Assembly (NCBI RefSeq): GCF_014203595.1
Contig: NZ_JACHJK010000003.1
Location: 434,001-498,000, forward strand
DNA: 64,000 bases
From: Streptomyces echinatus
GTDB taxonomy: Bacteria > Actinomycetota > Actinomycetes > Streptomycetales > Streptomycetaceae
Direction: 5' to 3'
Position 1 is the stretch's first letter; every line of letters begins with the position of its first letter. The notes beneath the pieces were generated by a model. The model was not told where the DNA came from. It saw only the letters and a program-made list of their open reading frames with translations, and ran no database searches. This document shows positions 1-8,544 of this stretch, piece by piece. Made by a program: the position numbers and the translations under genes.

Positions 1-94
1 GTGCGCCGCCAACACGGCTCTACGGCTCGGGGACGACAGCGCGGTGAGCAAGGTACGCCGCATCGTCGAGGGCCTGCTGGCCGCCCCGCGATGA
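1..94 (+). CDS. C-terminal end of an unidentified protein (partial)
   Basis: Only the last 30 codons are inside the window; reading from base 2 the frame ends at the TGA at 92-94. The visible peptide ends in KVRRIVEGLLAAPR and has normal high-GC codon use for this genome. The frame is followed within 10 bases by a strong hairpin terminator, which supports a genuine gene end. The fragment is too short to assign a family. Confidence 0.55.
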   Translation, partial: CAANTALRLGDDSAVSKVRRIVEGLLAAPR

Positions 95-102
95 CCGGCC
101 GG

Positions 103-148
103 TGACAGGAGAATGCGGTGGGCCTCGGTCCACCGCATCGTCCTGTCA
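103..148 (+). terminator. Rho-independent-type hairpin after the partial gene
   Basis: TGACAGGA (103-110) pairs with TCCTGTCA (141-148) and ATGCGGTGG (113-121) pairs with CCACCGCAT (130-138), leaving a 2-by-2 internal mismatch and an 8-base loop. That gives 17 paired positions directly downstream of a stop codon. No U-tract is seen, which is usual in streptomycetes. It also separates this gene from the leftward sigma factor gene ending at 257. Confidence 0.75.
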
Positions 149-256
149 GGTCACTTGGCCGGCTTCGCCGGGCCCGGGGGCCCCGGAGCGGATCGCCGCC
201 CCGTGGCCGCTGCCCCGGGCTGCCGGAGAGCCAGTCGGCCTACACCGGCTCGAAGG

Positions 257-1180
257 TCACTTCGTCTGCCTGCGGGCCTGCCTCACCTCGCGGTCGACAG
301 CCCAGGCGTCGGCGACCGGCCCGAGGTGGCCGAGCTTGTCGGGATTGATCACCGAGCGAATGGTCTCGATCTGCCCGTCGAGCGTTTCGAGGACCAGGAT
401 GTGGAGCACCTTGCCGTCCCGGTCCTGGAAGACCGCACCGGGCTGCCCGTTGATCTCGCGCGGCCGGAAGGTCACGCCGACCCGGGCCATGAGGGGGTAG
501 ACGGAGGCGAGCAGCCGGGCCACGTTGTCGGTGCCGGTGATGGCCCTGGCGAGCTGCGGGGCCTTGCCGCCGCCGTCCCCGACCATCTGGACGTCGGCTG
601 CCAGCAGCTTCCGCAGCCCGCCCACGTCACCGTCCTTCAGGGCGTCGAAGAACCGGGTCGCCAGCTCCTGCCGCTCCTGACGGTCCGCCTCGAAGCGCGG
701 CCGCCCGGCCCGCATGTGCTGCCGCGCCCGTACCAGCAGTTGCCGGCACGCCGCCTCCGACCGTCCCACCGCCGCGGCGACGTCGTCGAATCCGAAGCCG
801 AAGACCTCCCGCAGCACGAACACCGACCGCTCCAGCGGGCTGAGCCGCTCCAGCAGGAGCAGCGCCGCCATCGACACCGAGTCGGCCAGCTCCGCCGAAC
901 GCGCCGGATCCTGGTAGGGATCACTGAGCAGCGGCTCGGGGAACCAAGGGCCCACGTACTCCTCCCGCCTCACCCGCGCGGAGCGCAGCACGTCGATCGC
1001 GATCCGCGTCACCGTGGCCGACAGGAACGCCTTGGCCGACGCGACCTGGGTGGTCGAGCCGTCGTAGCGCAGCCACGTCTCCTGCACCGCGTCCTCGGCC
1101 TCACCCACGCTGCCCAGAATGCGGTAGGCGATCGAGAACAGCAGCGGCCGCAACTCCTCGAACTCCTCGACCTTGTTCAC
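257..1180 (-). CDS. sigJ: ECF41-family RNA polymerase sigma factor (SigJ-like)
   Basis: A 307-residue extracytoplasmic-function sigma factor of the ECF41 group, which directs RNA polymerase to a small regulon. Region 2 lies at about residues 8-73 (SIAYRILGSVGEAEDAVQETW) and region 4 at about 108-160. A linker contains GPWFPEPL, and a C-terminal SnoaL-like domain (about 170-270) carries the ECF41 hallmarks DGGGK and NPDKL. In this family the extension modulates activity in place of a separate anti-sigma factor. I chose the GTG at 1180 because GGGAGGGG lies 7 bases upstream and homologues begin at this NKVEEFEEL sequence; the frame stays open to 1300. It lies downstream of the co-oriented carboxymuconolactone decarboxylase-like gene, the standard ECF41 pairing. 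The symbol is a family label, not proof of orthology. Confidence 0.9.
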   Translation of the reverse strand: MNKVEEFEELRPLLFSIAYRILGSVGEAEDAVQETWLRYDGSTTQVASAKAFLSATVTRIAIDVLRSARVRREEYVGPWFPEPLLSDPYQDPARSAELADSVSMAALLLLERLSPLERSVFVLREVFGFGFDDVAAAVGRSEAACRQLLVRARQHMRAGRPRFEADRQERQELATRFFDALKDGDVGGLRKLLAADVQMVGDGGGKAPQLARAITGTDNVARLLASVYPLMARVGVTFRPREINGQPGAVFQDRDGKVLHILVLETLDGQIETIRSVINPDKLGHLGPVADAWAVDREVRQARRQTK

Positions 1181-1364
1181 GACGAATCCCCTCCCGTGTA
1201 CCTTTCCACTCCGGCCGCGGTCGCCGGCGCCCTCATCTTCGGTGATCACCGGGACCGAGGTCTCCCGGACCGCCGGTCGTCCGGACCGGCGGTGGGTCAC
1301 GTCGGCGCGACCGAGGCCGGGACCGGGGCCCGTGGCGGGTCCCCGGGCCCGGCGGTGATGCCGG

Positions 1365-1838
1365 TCAGTGGAACTGTCCGGGCTCGTAGTCGCCGGCCGG
1401 CTGCTGGGTGATGATGTTAAGCCGGTTCACCGAGTTCATGAAGGAGACCAGGATCACCAGGGCGGTGAGCTGTTCCTCGTCATAGTGCTTGGCGACGTTC
1501 TCCCACACCGCGTCGCTGACGCCCGTGGCCGCGTCCGCGACCCTGGTCCCTTCCTCCGCCAGTTCCAGCGCGGCACGTTCGGCCTCGGTGAAGACCGTGG
1601 CCTCCCGCCACGCCGCGACCAGGTTCAGCCGCACCGAGGTCTCGCCGGCAGCGGCGGCCTCCTTGGTGTGCATGTCGATGCAGGCGGCGCAGCCGTTGAT
1701 CTGGCTCACGCGCAGCGACACCAGTTCCTGCGTCGCGGCCGGCAGCGGTGAGTCCTTGAGCGTCCTGCCCGCCGACATGAAGTACTTCAGAGCCTTGCCG
1801 GCGGTCGGGCTGGCGAAGTAGTTCAGTCGCGCTTCCAT
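1365..1838 (-). CDS. AhpD/carboxymuconolactone decarboxylase family protein (ECF41 target)
   Basis: A 157-residue all-helical CMD-domain protein. The redox signature CxxCxxxH is visible as C50, C53 and H57 (INGCAACIDMHTKEA), the AhpD-type motif for peroxidase or disulfide chemistry. Start ATG has GGAGGAG six bases upstream. In the ECF41 literature the gene beside the sigma factor encodes a carboxymuconolactone decarboxylase, oxidoreductase or epimerase (COE), and this is the first kind. It is transcribed before the sigma gene from the ECF41-type promoter at 1878-1904, so it is probably the main target and perhaps co-transcribed with the sigma gene 184 bases downstream. The physiological substrate is unknown. 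Confidence 0.92.
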   Translation of the reverse strand: MEARLNYFASPTAGKALKYFMSAGRTLKDSPLPAATQELVSLRVSQINGCAACIDMHTKEAAAAGETSVRLNLVAAWREATVFTEAERAALELAEEGTRVADAATGVSDAVWENVAKHYDEEQLTALVILVSFMNSVNRLNIITQQPAGDYEPGQFH

Positions 1839-1877
1839 GATGTGCTCCTCCGTGGTCGTCGGTGGCTACACCCCTGG

Positions 1878-1904
1878 GACGAGGTGGCCCGCCCCGCTGT
1901 GACA
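1878..1904 (-). promoter_or_regulatory. ECF41 sigma-factor promoter
   Basis: On the minus strand the sequence reads TGTCACA, 16 bases, CGTC, which is the conserved ECF41 target promoter as I recall it from published work on this group. The -10-like CGTC (1881-1878) lies about 40 bases upstream of the CMD-family start codon at 1838. The site indicates that the sigma factor at 257-1180 activates its partner gene and, by read-through, possibly itself. No second copy of this motif is visible directly before the sigma gene. Confidence 0.8.
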
Positions 1905-1991
1905 CGGAGGGATGTGACCCGCGTCTCCCCGAGGCCGGTGCTCGTCGGCCCGTGAGGGAGGCACGCTCCACGGAGCTTCCGCAGTCCTCGC

Positions 1992-3443
1992 TCAGCCCTG
2001 GGCGGCCGGCCGCTTCGGCAGGAGGAAGACGACGAGGCCCGCCACGACGGCGATGACGAAGGTGGCGAAGGACGCGATGGCGAAGGCGTGGCCGGCGGCG
2101 ACCCTGCCGACCGCCTCGGGGTGGAACGAGCCGAAGAAGACCGCTCCGATGACGGCGACGCCCAGCGCTCCGCCGCACTGCTGGGCCGTGGACAGGACCC
2201 CGGACGCCACACCGGCGGACTCGGGCTTGACACGGCTCAGCACGGTGTTGAGCGCCGGTGTGATGACCAGTCCGCCACCGACGCTCTGCAGCACGAGGGT
2301 GGGGATCACGAGCAGCGGTGTGATCCGTGGGCCGGACACCAGCAGGAGCCCGGTCGCCAGGTAACCGGCCGCCAGTATGACCACCCCGATCTCGAGGACC
2401 CGTCGTCCGTACCTCGGGATGGTCCGGCTCGCCACCATGCTGAACACGAAGAAGGCCGTGGCCGCCGGAGTGTGGACGAGGCCCGCGCCGAGCGCCGACA
2501 TGCCGAGGCCCTGCTGCAGCGTCACTGACAAGGCCAGGTAGTACGAGTAGATCAGCGCGTACAGGGCGAGGACGAGTACGAGCCCGAGCGAGAACGAGCG
2601 CTGCCGGAACAGCGTCAGCGAAACCAGCGGATCCCCGCCCCGCCGTTCCAGACCCCGCTCGATCACGACGAACGAGCCGAACGCGACCGCACTGCCCGCG
2701 AAGCATGCCCAGACCCACCCCGGCCAGCCCGCCTGCTGCCCCTGGATCAGCGGGAGCACCAGGAGGAAGAGCGCCGCGCTGAGCACCAGGACGCCGGGCA
2801 TGTCCAGCTTGCGGCCGGCGGCTGAGCCCGTCTTCGGCACGTATCGCACGGCGAGCAGGAACATGGCGATGCCGATCGGCACGTTCACCCAGAACACCAG
2901 GCGCCAGCCGGAGCCGAACAGGTCGGCGCCGATCAGCAGTCCCCCGACGACCTGTCCTCCGATGGTGGCCATGCCCATGACGATGCCGAGTACGCCGTAC
3001 ACGCTGTGCCGCCTCGCCACCGGCACCAGCACCGTGACGTACGCGAACACCTGAGGAACCATCAGGGCTGCTCCCAGGCCCTGGACGACACGTGCGCCGA
3101 TGAGACTGCCCGCGTTCGGTGACAACGCGCAGGCGACCGATGCGAGGGTGAACAGGACCACCCCGAGAAGGAAGATCCGCTTGCGGCCGAACAGGTCGGC
3201 CAGGCGGGTGGCGGTGATGATGAAGACCGCGTAACTCAGCTGATAGCCCGCGAGGACCCATTGGACGTCACTGTCCGAGGCATGCAGGTCCGCCACGATC
3301 GAGGGATCGGCGACCACGACGATGAACGAATCGAGCACCGCCATGAACAAGGCGGCCAAGACGACCGATATCGTCATCCAGGGAACGGCGTCGGCCTTCG
3401 CGGCCACCGGCGGCCGGCTGACCGACTGCTGACTACTTGCCAC
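1992..3443 (-). CDS. MFS efflux transporter, DHA2 (EmrB/QacA) type
   Basis: A 483-residue membrane protein with the hydrophobic pattern of a 14-helix DHA2 drug:proton antiporter. The loop motif LADLFGRKRIFLLG between helices 2 and 3 and RVVQGLGAALMVPQ (motif C region) are visible. The helix-1 motif usually written LDxTIVNVALP is altered here to LDSFIVVVADPS. GTG start with GAGG nine bases upstream. It sits 54 bases downstream of the co-oriented SGNH hydrolase gene, so the two probably share one transcript. Likely role is export of a small hydrophobic compound; the substrate cannot be read from sequence. Confidence 0.92.
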   Translation of the reverse strand: MASSQQSVSRPPVAAKADAVPWMTISVVLAALFMAVLDSFIVVVADPSIVADLHASDSDVQWVLAGYQLSYAVFIITATRLADLFGRKRIFLLGVVLFTLASVACALSPNAGSLIGARVVQGLGAALMVPQVFAYVTVLVPVARRHSVYGVLGIVMGMATIGGQVVGGLLIGADLFGSGWRLVFWVNVPIGIAMFLLAVRYVPKTGSAAGRKLDMPGVLVLSAALFLLVLPLIQGQQAGWPGWVWACFAGSAVAFGSFVVIERGLERRGGDPLVSLTLFRQRSFSLGLVLVLALYALIYSYYLALSVTLQQGLGMSALGAGLVHTPAATAFFVFSMVASRTIPRYGRRVLEIGVVILAAGYLATGLLLVSGPRITPLLVIPTLVLQSVGGGLVITPALNTVLSRVKPESAGVASGVLSTAQQCGGALGVAVIGAVFFGSFHPEAVGRVAAGHAFAIASFATFVIAVVAGLVVFLLPKRPAAQG

Positions 3444-3497
3444 GATGAGAGACCTCTTTGTTCGTCGGGGTCCGGCCGGACATGGACGGGTCGGGCA

Positions 3498-4175
3498 TCA
3501 CGGCGATGTGGTCCGTCCCAGGGAACCGGCCAGCTTCCTGACCATTTCGGCCGCCATGACGGCCTGTCCCGAGGTCGAGAAGTGGATGCGGTCCTCGCTG
3601 AGCAGGTTTCCGCGGTCGTTGACCGGGTGATCCCACATGTCCACCACGACGGCGCCGTATTCGGAAGCCAGTCCGCGCACGATCTCGTTGACCGCGGCGA
3701 TCCGCTGCGGCCAGTCGGGGAAGACCGGCACGACGTACGCCCTGCCGAGCGTGAAGGTGGTCAGCAGGGCGCCGGTCCCCTGCGCCACGTCGTACATCCG
3801 CCGGAGCGTGCGCTCCATCTCGCCGAAGTCCGGCCTGCGCCGTGCGATGTCGTTGGCCGCGCAGGGAAGGTGGAGGAGATCCGGGGAGAACTCGACCATG
3901 CGGGCCGCCTGTTTTTCGAGCGTCTGGGCGGTGGTCGCTCCGGTCTCGGAGACATTGAGGTAGTCCAGGTCCGGCCGGACGGACCGCAGGACGTCCGCGA
4001 CGCGGTCCGGCCAGCCCTGGTCCTGGTAGCCCGGGGTGGGATCGCCGGTTCCCGCCGAAAGGCTGTCTCCGATGACGGCGTACCTGCCCCAAGGGGCCCC
4101 GGCCAGCAATGTCATGGCATCCGCCCGGTCCAGGCAGAACGGGTCGGTCGCCTCAGTGAAAACGGGTTGCTCCAT
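3498..4175 (-). CDS. SGNH/GDSL-type hydrolase
   Basis: A 225-residue esterase/lipase-like protein of the SGNH fold. Block I is IGDSLSAG with nucleophile S38, the oxyanion Asn is N108 in CAANDIA, and block V is SEDRIHFS with D195 and H198. There is no signal peptide, so it is probably cytoplasmic. First gene of an apparent operon with the MFS exporter downstream. The ATG at 4175 lacks a good ribosome site, so initiation may be leaderless or the start may differ. An imperfect palindrome lies 10-30 bases upstream. Confidence 0.87.
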   Translation of the reverse strand: MEQPVFTEATDPFCLDRADAMTLLAGAPWGRYAVIGDSLSAGTGDPTPGYQDQGWPDRVADVLRSVRPDLDYLNVSETGATTAQTLEKQAARMVEFSPDLLHLPCAANDIARRRPDFGEMERTLRRMYDVAQGTGALLTTFTLGRAYVVPVFPDWPQRIAAVNEIVRGLASEYGAVVVDMWDHPVNDRGNLLSEDRIHFSTSGQAVMAAEMVRKLAGSLGRTTSP

Positions 4176-4183
4176 GCCAAAAA

Positions 4184-4203
4184 GCGTACAGTCGATCGTA
4201 TGT
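4184..4203. promoter_or_regulatory. Possible operator upstream of hydrolase-exporter operon
   Basis: GTACAGTCGATCGTAT (4186-4201) is an imperfect palindrome with GTAC/GTAT arms around TCGA, of the kind bound by TetR-family repressors that often control exporters. It lies immediately upstream of the leftward start codon at 4175. No TetR gene is adjacent, so the regulator would have to be encoded elsewhere. Confidence 0.3.
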
Positions 4204-4455
4204 TTTCTTCAAGAGGGTTCCTGGGCGGCCTGACCCTTGGGGCGCCGACGGCGCGTGCAGCGCCTGCTCGGGGCCGGAGAGCTTGGGGGCACGGTCCGCG
4301 CCGGCTGGGGCGGTCATGCGACCGCGCGGGTGATCCCTCACGACATCGCGCTACCGCGCTGCCTCACCTCGGGAATCGGTGCACTCGTACAGCCGTCATT
4401 CCGGCTTCGGGCGCCTTGAAAAACATCAAATATCGCGCCGCACAGAGGAGATATC

Positions 4456-4770
4456 GTGCTGGCGAAGAATTCCACTCCGGTGAAGCGCATCCGTCTCGCC
4501 GTGCCTTATGGCACGAGGGCCCGTCCGAGGGCTCTTGCCACTGTCACCGCCGTCGGCGTACGCGGCCGAGACGCCCCACCGTTCGACACGGGTCACTTCC
4601 GAGAGCGCTCACTCCGCGGACGAGTGCGCGAACTCCTCGGGATTCGCGCTGGTGGTCGACCTCTACCTCAAGGACGCCGCGTCGGCGCGCCCGTACGACG
4701 CACTCGTGGCGCGAACGCTCCCCCAGATTCAGGCCAACGAACCCAACACCTGGATACAGGGTGTCAAAAT
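4456..4770 (+). pseudogene. Frameshifted exported antibiotic-biosynthesis-monooxygenase-like protein
   Basis: A GTG at 4456 with GAGGAG five bases upstream opens a frame that starts like a signal peptide (KRIRLAV, then ALATVTAV). The rest of the expected protein is in another frame: SAYAAETP, a plausible signal peptidase site, then FALVVDLYLKDAASARPY and TLPQIQANEP, which resemble the beta strand and helix of an ABM domain. A single-base-type shift near 4550 would join the two. After about 4765 the similarity ends, so the C-terminus also looks lost. The stretch from 4202 to 4455 holds nothing I recognise. The remnant lies just left of a DinB-like gene and an IS relic, which fits local decay. 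Confidence 0.5.
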
Positions 4771-5000
4771 ACTGCCTCGTGGGCGGATTCAGCAGAAAGA
4801 CGGAGTCGCACTGACACCACCCGCCGAACCCGACAGGGGACGCCAGGCAGCCGACCAAGAGGTTGTCTCGCATGGCGGGTTCTGCGAACTACTGGCCGTA
4901 GCTCAGGGCGGCGGCCATGGCCAGGCCCGGCTCTGCCGGTCGCTGCGGTCCACGTACGGGATCTTGAGGCCACGAGCAGCCCATGGCAGGCTCATGCCGC

Positions 5001-5585
5001 ATGATCGATGAGTTCGCGAAGGACAACCTGCACGGGAGACTGCGGCGCGACCGCAAGGCGCTGCTCTGGAAACTCGACGGCCTGTCCGAATACGACGCCC
5101 GCCGGCCTTTGACAGCGACTGGGACCAATCTCCTCGGCCTGGTCAAACACATGGCCTGCGTCGAGGCCAGGTACCTCGGAGAGGTCTTCGACCGGCCGTC
5201 GCCGGAACCGCTGCCTCGGTGGCAGGACCACGACGGCAGCGACCTGTGGGCGACTGAGGACGAAACGCGCGATCAGATCATCGAGTCCTACCGGCGCACG
5301 TGGGAACACTCGGACGCGACGATCGACGAGCTTGCCCTCGATGCCCCCGGCCACGTGCCGTGGTGGCCGGAGCCTCATCCCAACACGAACCTGTTCGCCA
5401 TCCTGGTCCACGTCCTCGGCGAGACCAACCGGCATGCCGGGCACGCCGACATCCTGCGTGAAGGCCTCGACGGCCGAACCGGGATGCGCCCCGAACACGT
5501 GATGCAGATCGATGAGGAAGCCCACGCCGCCTATTGCGCGAGGATCGAACAGGCCGCCAGGTCGGCCGCATCAGGCAAGGCTTAG
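5001..5585 (+). CDS. DinB/DUF664-like family protein
   Basis: A 194-residue four-helix-bundle protein of the DinB-like superfamily, whose members often bind a divalent metal through three histidines and include thiol-dependent enzymes. LLGLVKHMACVEARYLGEVF and the HVLGETNRHAGHADILRE block supply the candidate metal-binding histidines. I chose the ATG at 5001 (MIDEFAKDN) because homologues start there; the frame extends six codons further to 4983. Its stop codon (5583-5585) lies two bases from the terminal repeat of an IS relic, so the original 3-prime flank has been replaced. Confidence 0.8.
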   Translation: MIDEFAKDNLHGRLRRDRKALLWKLDGLSEYDARRPLTATGTNLLGLVKHMACVEARYLGEVFDRPSPEPLPRWQDHDGSDLWATEDETRDQIIESYRRTWEHSDATIDELALDAPGHVPWWPEPHPNTNLFAILVHVLGETNRHAGHADILREGLDGRTGMRPEHVMQIDEEAHAAYCARIEQAARSAASGKA

Positions 5586-5587
5586 AA

Positions 5588-6023
5588 GGCTGTCTCACGT
5601 GACTTGATGTTCGAGCGGGATGACGCCGGCCGTGGGTGCTGATCTGTCGAAGCGTCTGATTCCTGGTGAACTTGGGTTCGTGGTCGCCCCGTTACTGCCG
5701 TCGTTCGCGGCTCGACCGCAAGGTGGCGGGACCGCTCCGCGTGACGAGCGGGGCCGAACCCGGTCGATCACGGCAAGAAGGGCGGCAAGCTGCACTTGGT
5801 GTCCGATGCCCAGGGCGTCCCCGCTCGCCGTCGCCGTGTCAGGTGCGAACCTGCACGACGGTCTCGCCCTCAGGTCACTCGTCCTCGATCGCTTGGCTCT
5901 TCGGCTACCGCCGCCTGACCGCCCGATACGAACGAAAGGGCTCGCACTTCCTCGCCTTCCTCGGCCTGGCCGCTGTCCTGAACTGCTACAAGAAGCTCGC
6001 GAAACCTGCCGCGTGAGACACCC
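5588..6023 (+). mobile_element. Decayed IS5-family insertion sequence with terminal inverted repeats
   Basis: GGCTGTCTCACGTGA (5588-5602) is repeated inverted at 6009-6023 with 12 of 15 matches. Between them are pieces of an IS5-type transposase in three different frames: LIPGELGFVVAPLLPSFAAR from about 5656, KKGGKLHLVSDAQGV, AVAVSGANLHDGLALRSLV, and the C-terminal WLFGYRRLTARYERKGSHFL ending at 6016. The middle of the transposase is missing and several frameshifts are present, so it cannot be autonomous. At about 435 bp it is roughly half the usual length. Confidence 0.85.
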
Positions 6024-6042
6024 TCTGAAGGTGTGGGTTACC

Positions 6043-6936
6043 TCAGGGCGTCAACGCGGTCCGCGCCAGGTCGCGGAGCCAGACGTGGGCGGGGTCGGTG
6101 TCATAGCGCTGATGCCATGACAGGTACACCGCGGCCGACGGCAGTTCGAACGGCAGTGGGAGCAAGGTCAGACCGAGAACCGTGGCCGCTGAACGCGTCG
6201 TCGATTCGGGGGCTGTGACGAGGAGGTCGGAGCCGCGCACGAACTCGAACGCGGCCCCTTCGGTGGGCGCGGTCGCCACTACCCGTCGAGTGAGGCCGAG
6301 CCGCGCGAGAGCGTCGTCGACGGCGTTGCCGAGCCTTCCGCGCCGCGAGACGGTGATGTGCTCGGCCGCGGCGTACCGCGCGACGGTGACAGCCTTGACT
6401 CGGGTGAGCGGGTGCCCTCGCCGTACGACGATGACGTGCTGGGTCTCAGCCACCCGATCGGCACGGATGTCGGGTGCGGTCGGGCGGTTCGCGTTCGCCT
6501 CCAGGTCGACCTCGCCGCGACGCAACTCGGGGGTGTCGGTGCTCGATTCCGCGATGAAGCGCACACGCACGCCCGGCGCCTGCTTGCGTACGGCCGCGAG
6601 AAGCGCGGGGCCGCTGAGGGCGACGAGTGCATCGTGCCAGCGGAGTGTGAAGGTGCGCTCGAGCGTCGCGAGGTCGAGTTCGCGGCTCGGTGCCAGCACG
6701 CCCTGGACCTGCCGCAGCAGCTCGTGCACCTGTTCCCGGACGGCGATCGCGTACGGCGTCGGGGTCATCGTGCGCCCGGTACGCACCAGGATCTGATCCC
6801 CCGTCGTGCGCCGGATCCGGCCGAGGCTGCGACTCATCGCGGGGGCGGTGACGTGCAGGCGCTCAGCAGCTCCGGCCACGCTGCCTTCCTCCAGGAGCGC
6901 ATCGAGCGCGGCGAGCAGGTTCAAATCCAATTGCAT
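6043..6936 (-). CDS. LysR-family transcriptional regulator
   Basis: A 297-residue LysR-type regulator: winged helix at about residues 5-62 (LEEGSVAGAAERLHVTAPAM), then a substrate-binding domain. The sequence resembles the NodD/SyrM-like branch, starting with LDLNLLAALDALL. I prefer the ATG at 6936 over 6945 because the AGGATG element is then placed upstream rather than overlapping the start. It is divergent from the IMPase-like/reductase pair with 137 bases between, the normal arrangement for a LysR regulator and its target. The inducer is unknown. Confidence 0.92.
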   Translation of the reverse strand: MQLDLNLLAALDALLEEGSVAGAAERLHVTAPAMSRSLGRIRRTTGDQILVRTGRTMTPTPYAIAVREQVHELLRQVQGVLAPSRELDLATLERTFTLRWHDALVALSGPALLAAVRKQAPGVRVRFIAESSTDTPELRRGEVDLEANANRPTAPDIRADRVAETQHVIVVRRGHPLTRVKAVTVARYAAAEHITVSRRGRLGNAVDDALARLGLTRRVVATAPTEGAAFEFVRGSDLLVTAPESTTRSAATVLGLTLLPLPFELPSAAVYLSWHQRYDTDPAHVWLRDLARTALTP

Positions 6937-7073
6937 GGGACTCATCCTAGCCGTGCTTTACATGCACTTGCAGTTAACTATGGGCCCTCCTACCTTCGAG
7001 ATGCGGGCGCGAACGAAGCACGGTTCTCACCCGGTCCGCCTCATCACCCCCCTGCTCAGACGGGAGCACCGCC
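6937..7073. promoter_or_regulatory. Divergent promoter region with LysR-box candidate
   Basis: This intergenic region separates the LysR gene from the IMPase-like operon and is locally AT-richer. It contains the perfect palindrome AGTTAACT (6972-6979) immediately after TGCACTTGCA, a near-palindrome. Together these are a reasonable binding region for the adjacent regulator. Promoter hexamers could not be assigned with confidence. Confidence 0.4.
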
Positions 7074-7907
7074 ATGCCCGAGTCGATTCAGACCACCGGA
7101 ATCGCTGCAACCGCCGGCTCCGCGTCCGACGCCGACCTGCTCGCACAGACCGCGATCGCCGTGCGCGCGGCGGCTTCGGCGCTGCGGGAGCGGTTCGGCG
7201 ACGTGGTCCGCTACCAGACCCGCGAAGAACTGATGCGCGCGCTCGCCGCCAACGACGACGCGGCCCTCGACGTCCTGCGCCCCCGCCTCACCCTCCTGCG
7301 CCCGGGCGCCCGCTTGGTGGAGGACGAGCTCGCGGGCGGGGCCCTGCCCCCCGGCGAATGGTGGGTCCTGGATCCGGCTGAAGGCAACGTCAACCATCTG
7401 CACGCCCTGCCGGAGTGGGCGGTGACCGCCACTCTCGTGCGCGACAACCAGCCGGTGCTCACAGCGGTTCACGTGCCGTTGACCGGTGAGACGTACACCG
7501 CGCTCGCCGGCGGCGGCGCCCACCTCGACGGCCGCCCGCTGCACGTGTCCGAGACCACGGACCTCGGCCTGAGCCTCGTGGCCACGAGCCAGGCCAGGCC
7601 GGACGAGGACGAGAAGGTCGTGCGGCGCATCGGCTCCTCGATCACCGCGATGCTCTTCGATGCGCTCGTGGTGCGGACATCCGTGCCCGCCACCCTGCAC
7701 CTACTGAACGTGGCCGCCGGCCGGATCGACGCCTTCTGGCAGTTCGCCGGGGCCCGCGCGGACCTGCTTCCCGGGGCGCTGCTCGTCGCCGAGGCCGGGG
7801 GGCGGATATCCGACGCCGAGGGCCGCCCCTGGACCCCGGAGAGCGAGAGCTTCCTGGCCGCCGGGCCCGGCGTGCACGCCCAAGCCGTCACCACGCTCTC
7901 CCGCTGA
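7074..7907 (+). CDS. Inositol-monophosphatase-like protein
   Basis: A 277-residue member of the IMPase/FIG superfamily, Mg-dependent phosphate monoester hydrolases. The core metal motif is present in altered form, WVLDPAEGNVNHL in place of DPIDGTTNF, the upstream acidic pair reads VEDE, and the C-terminal motif is FAGARADLLPGALLVAEAGG. The altered second acidic residue suggests changed substrate or metal use. GGGAG lies seven bases before the ATG. The next gene starts 40 bases downstream, so the pair is probably one operon under the divergent LysR regulator. Confidence 0.82.
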   Translation: MPESIQTTGIAATAGSASDADLLAQTAIAVRAAASALRERFGDVVRYQTREELMRALAANDDAALDVLRPRLTLLRPGARLVEDELAGGALPPGEWWVLDPAEGNVNHLHALPEWAVTATLVRDNQPVLTAVHVPLTGETYTALAGGGAHLDGRPLHVSETTDLGLSLVATSQARPDEDEKVVRRIGSSITAMLFDALVVRTSVPATLHLLNVAAGRIDAFWQFAGARADLLPGALLVAEAGGRISDAEGRPWTPESESFLAAGPGVHAQAVTTLSR

Positions 7908-7947
7908 CTCCCACGACAACCACAAGCATCGGAAGGACCACATCAGC

Positions 7948-8544
7948 ATGACCATGATCGCCGTTCTCGGAAACGGCCGCGTCGGCGGCAGCCTCGCCCT
8001 GGCCCTCACCCGGGCCGGGCACGAGGTGACCGTGGCGGACCGCTCACCGGGCTCTGCCGCCGACGCCGCCCGGACAGCGCAGATCGTCATCAACGCCACG
8101 CCGGGCGCCGGCTCGCTGGAGCGGCTCATCGCGCTGCGCGAGGAACTGCGGGGCAGGATTCTCGTAGACGTCTCCAACGCCACCGTCGACGGACCGGACG
8201 GACTGCCGGCCGAGCTGCTCTACCCCGGCTCAAGCCTCGCGGAGCGACTTCAAGAAGTTCTCCCCGACACGCGCGTCGTCAAGACGCTCAACACGATGCT
8301 CTACACGGTGATGACCGCGCCCGCCGCGCTCACCCAGACACCGACCGCCTTCCTCTCCGGCAAGGACCCGGAGGCCAAGCAGGTCGTACGCGGGCTTCTC
8401 GCCGACCTCGGCTGGCAGCAGGAGTGGATCACGGACCTCGGCGGGATCGAGACCGCGCGGGCCGCCGAGGCCGCGATCCTGTTCGTACCACACGTGATCC
8501 GATCCAGCGGATTCGCACCCTTCGCAATCTCGATCACCCGCTGA
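7948..8544 (+). CDS. NADPH/F420-dependent oxidoreductase-like dinucleotide-binding protein
   Basis: A 198-residue Rossmann protein resembling the F420-dependent NADP reductase family (F420_oxidored). The nucleotide-binding glycine motif is [22 protein letters not shown], close to GxGxxG, followed by a second strand ending in [17 protein letters not shown] residues ([13 protein letters not shown]) match the region that contacts the flavin in the family. It is second in the operon with the IMPase-like gene. Members of this family reduce or oxidise diverse substrates; none can be assigned here. Confidence 0.8.
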   Translation: MTMIAVLGNGRVGGSLALALTRAGHEVTVADRSPGSAADAARTAQIVINATPGAGSLERLIALREELRGRILVDVSNATVDGPDGLPAELLYPGSSLAERLQEVLPDTRVVKTLNTMLYTVMTAPAALTQTPTAFLSGKDPEAKQVVRGLLADLGWQQEWITDLGGIETARAAEAAILFVPHVIRSSGFAPFAISITR

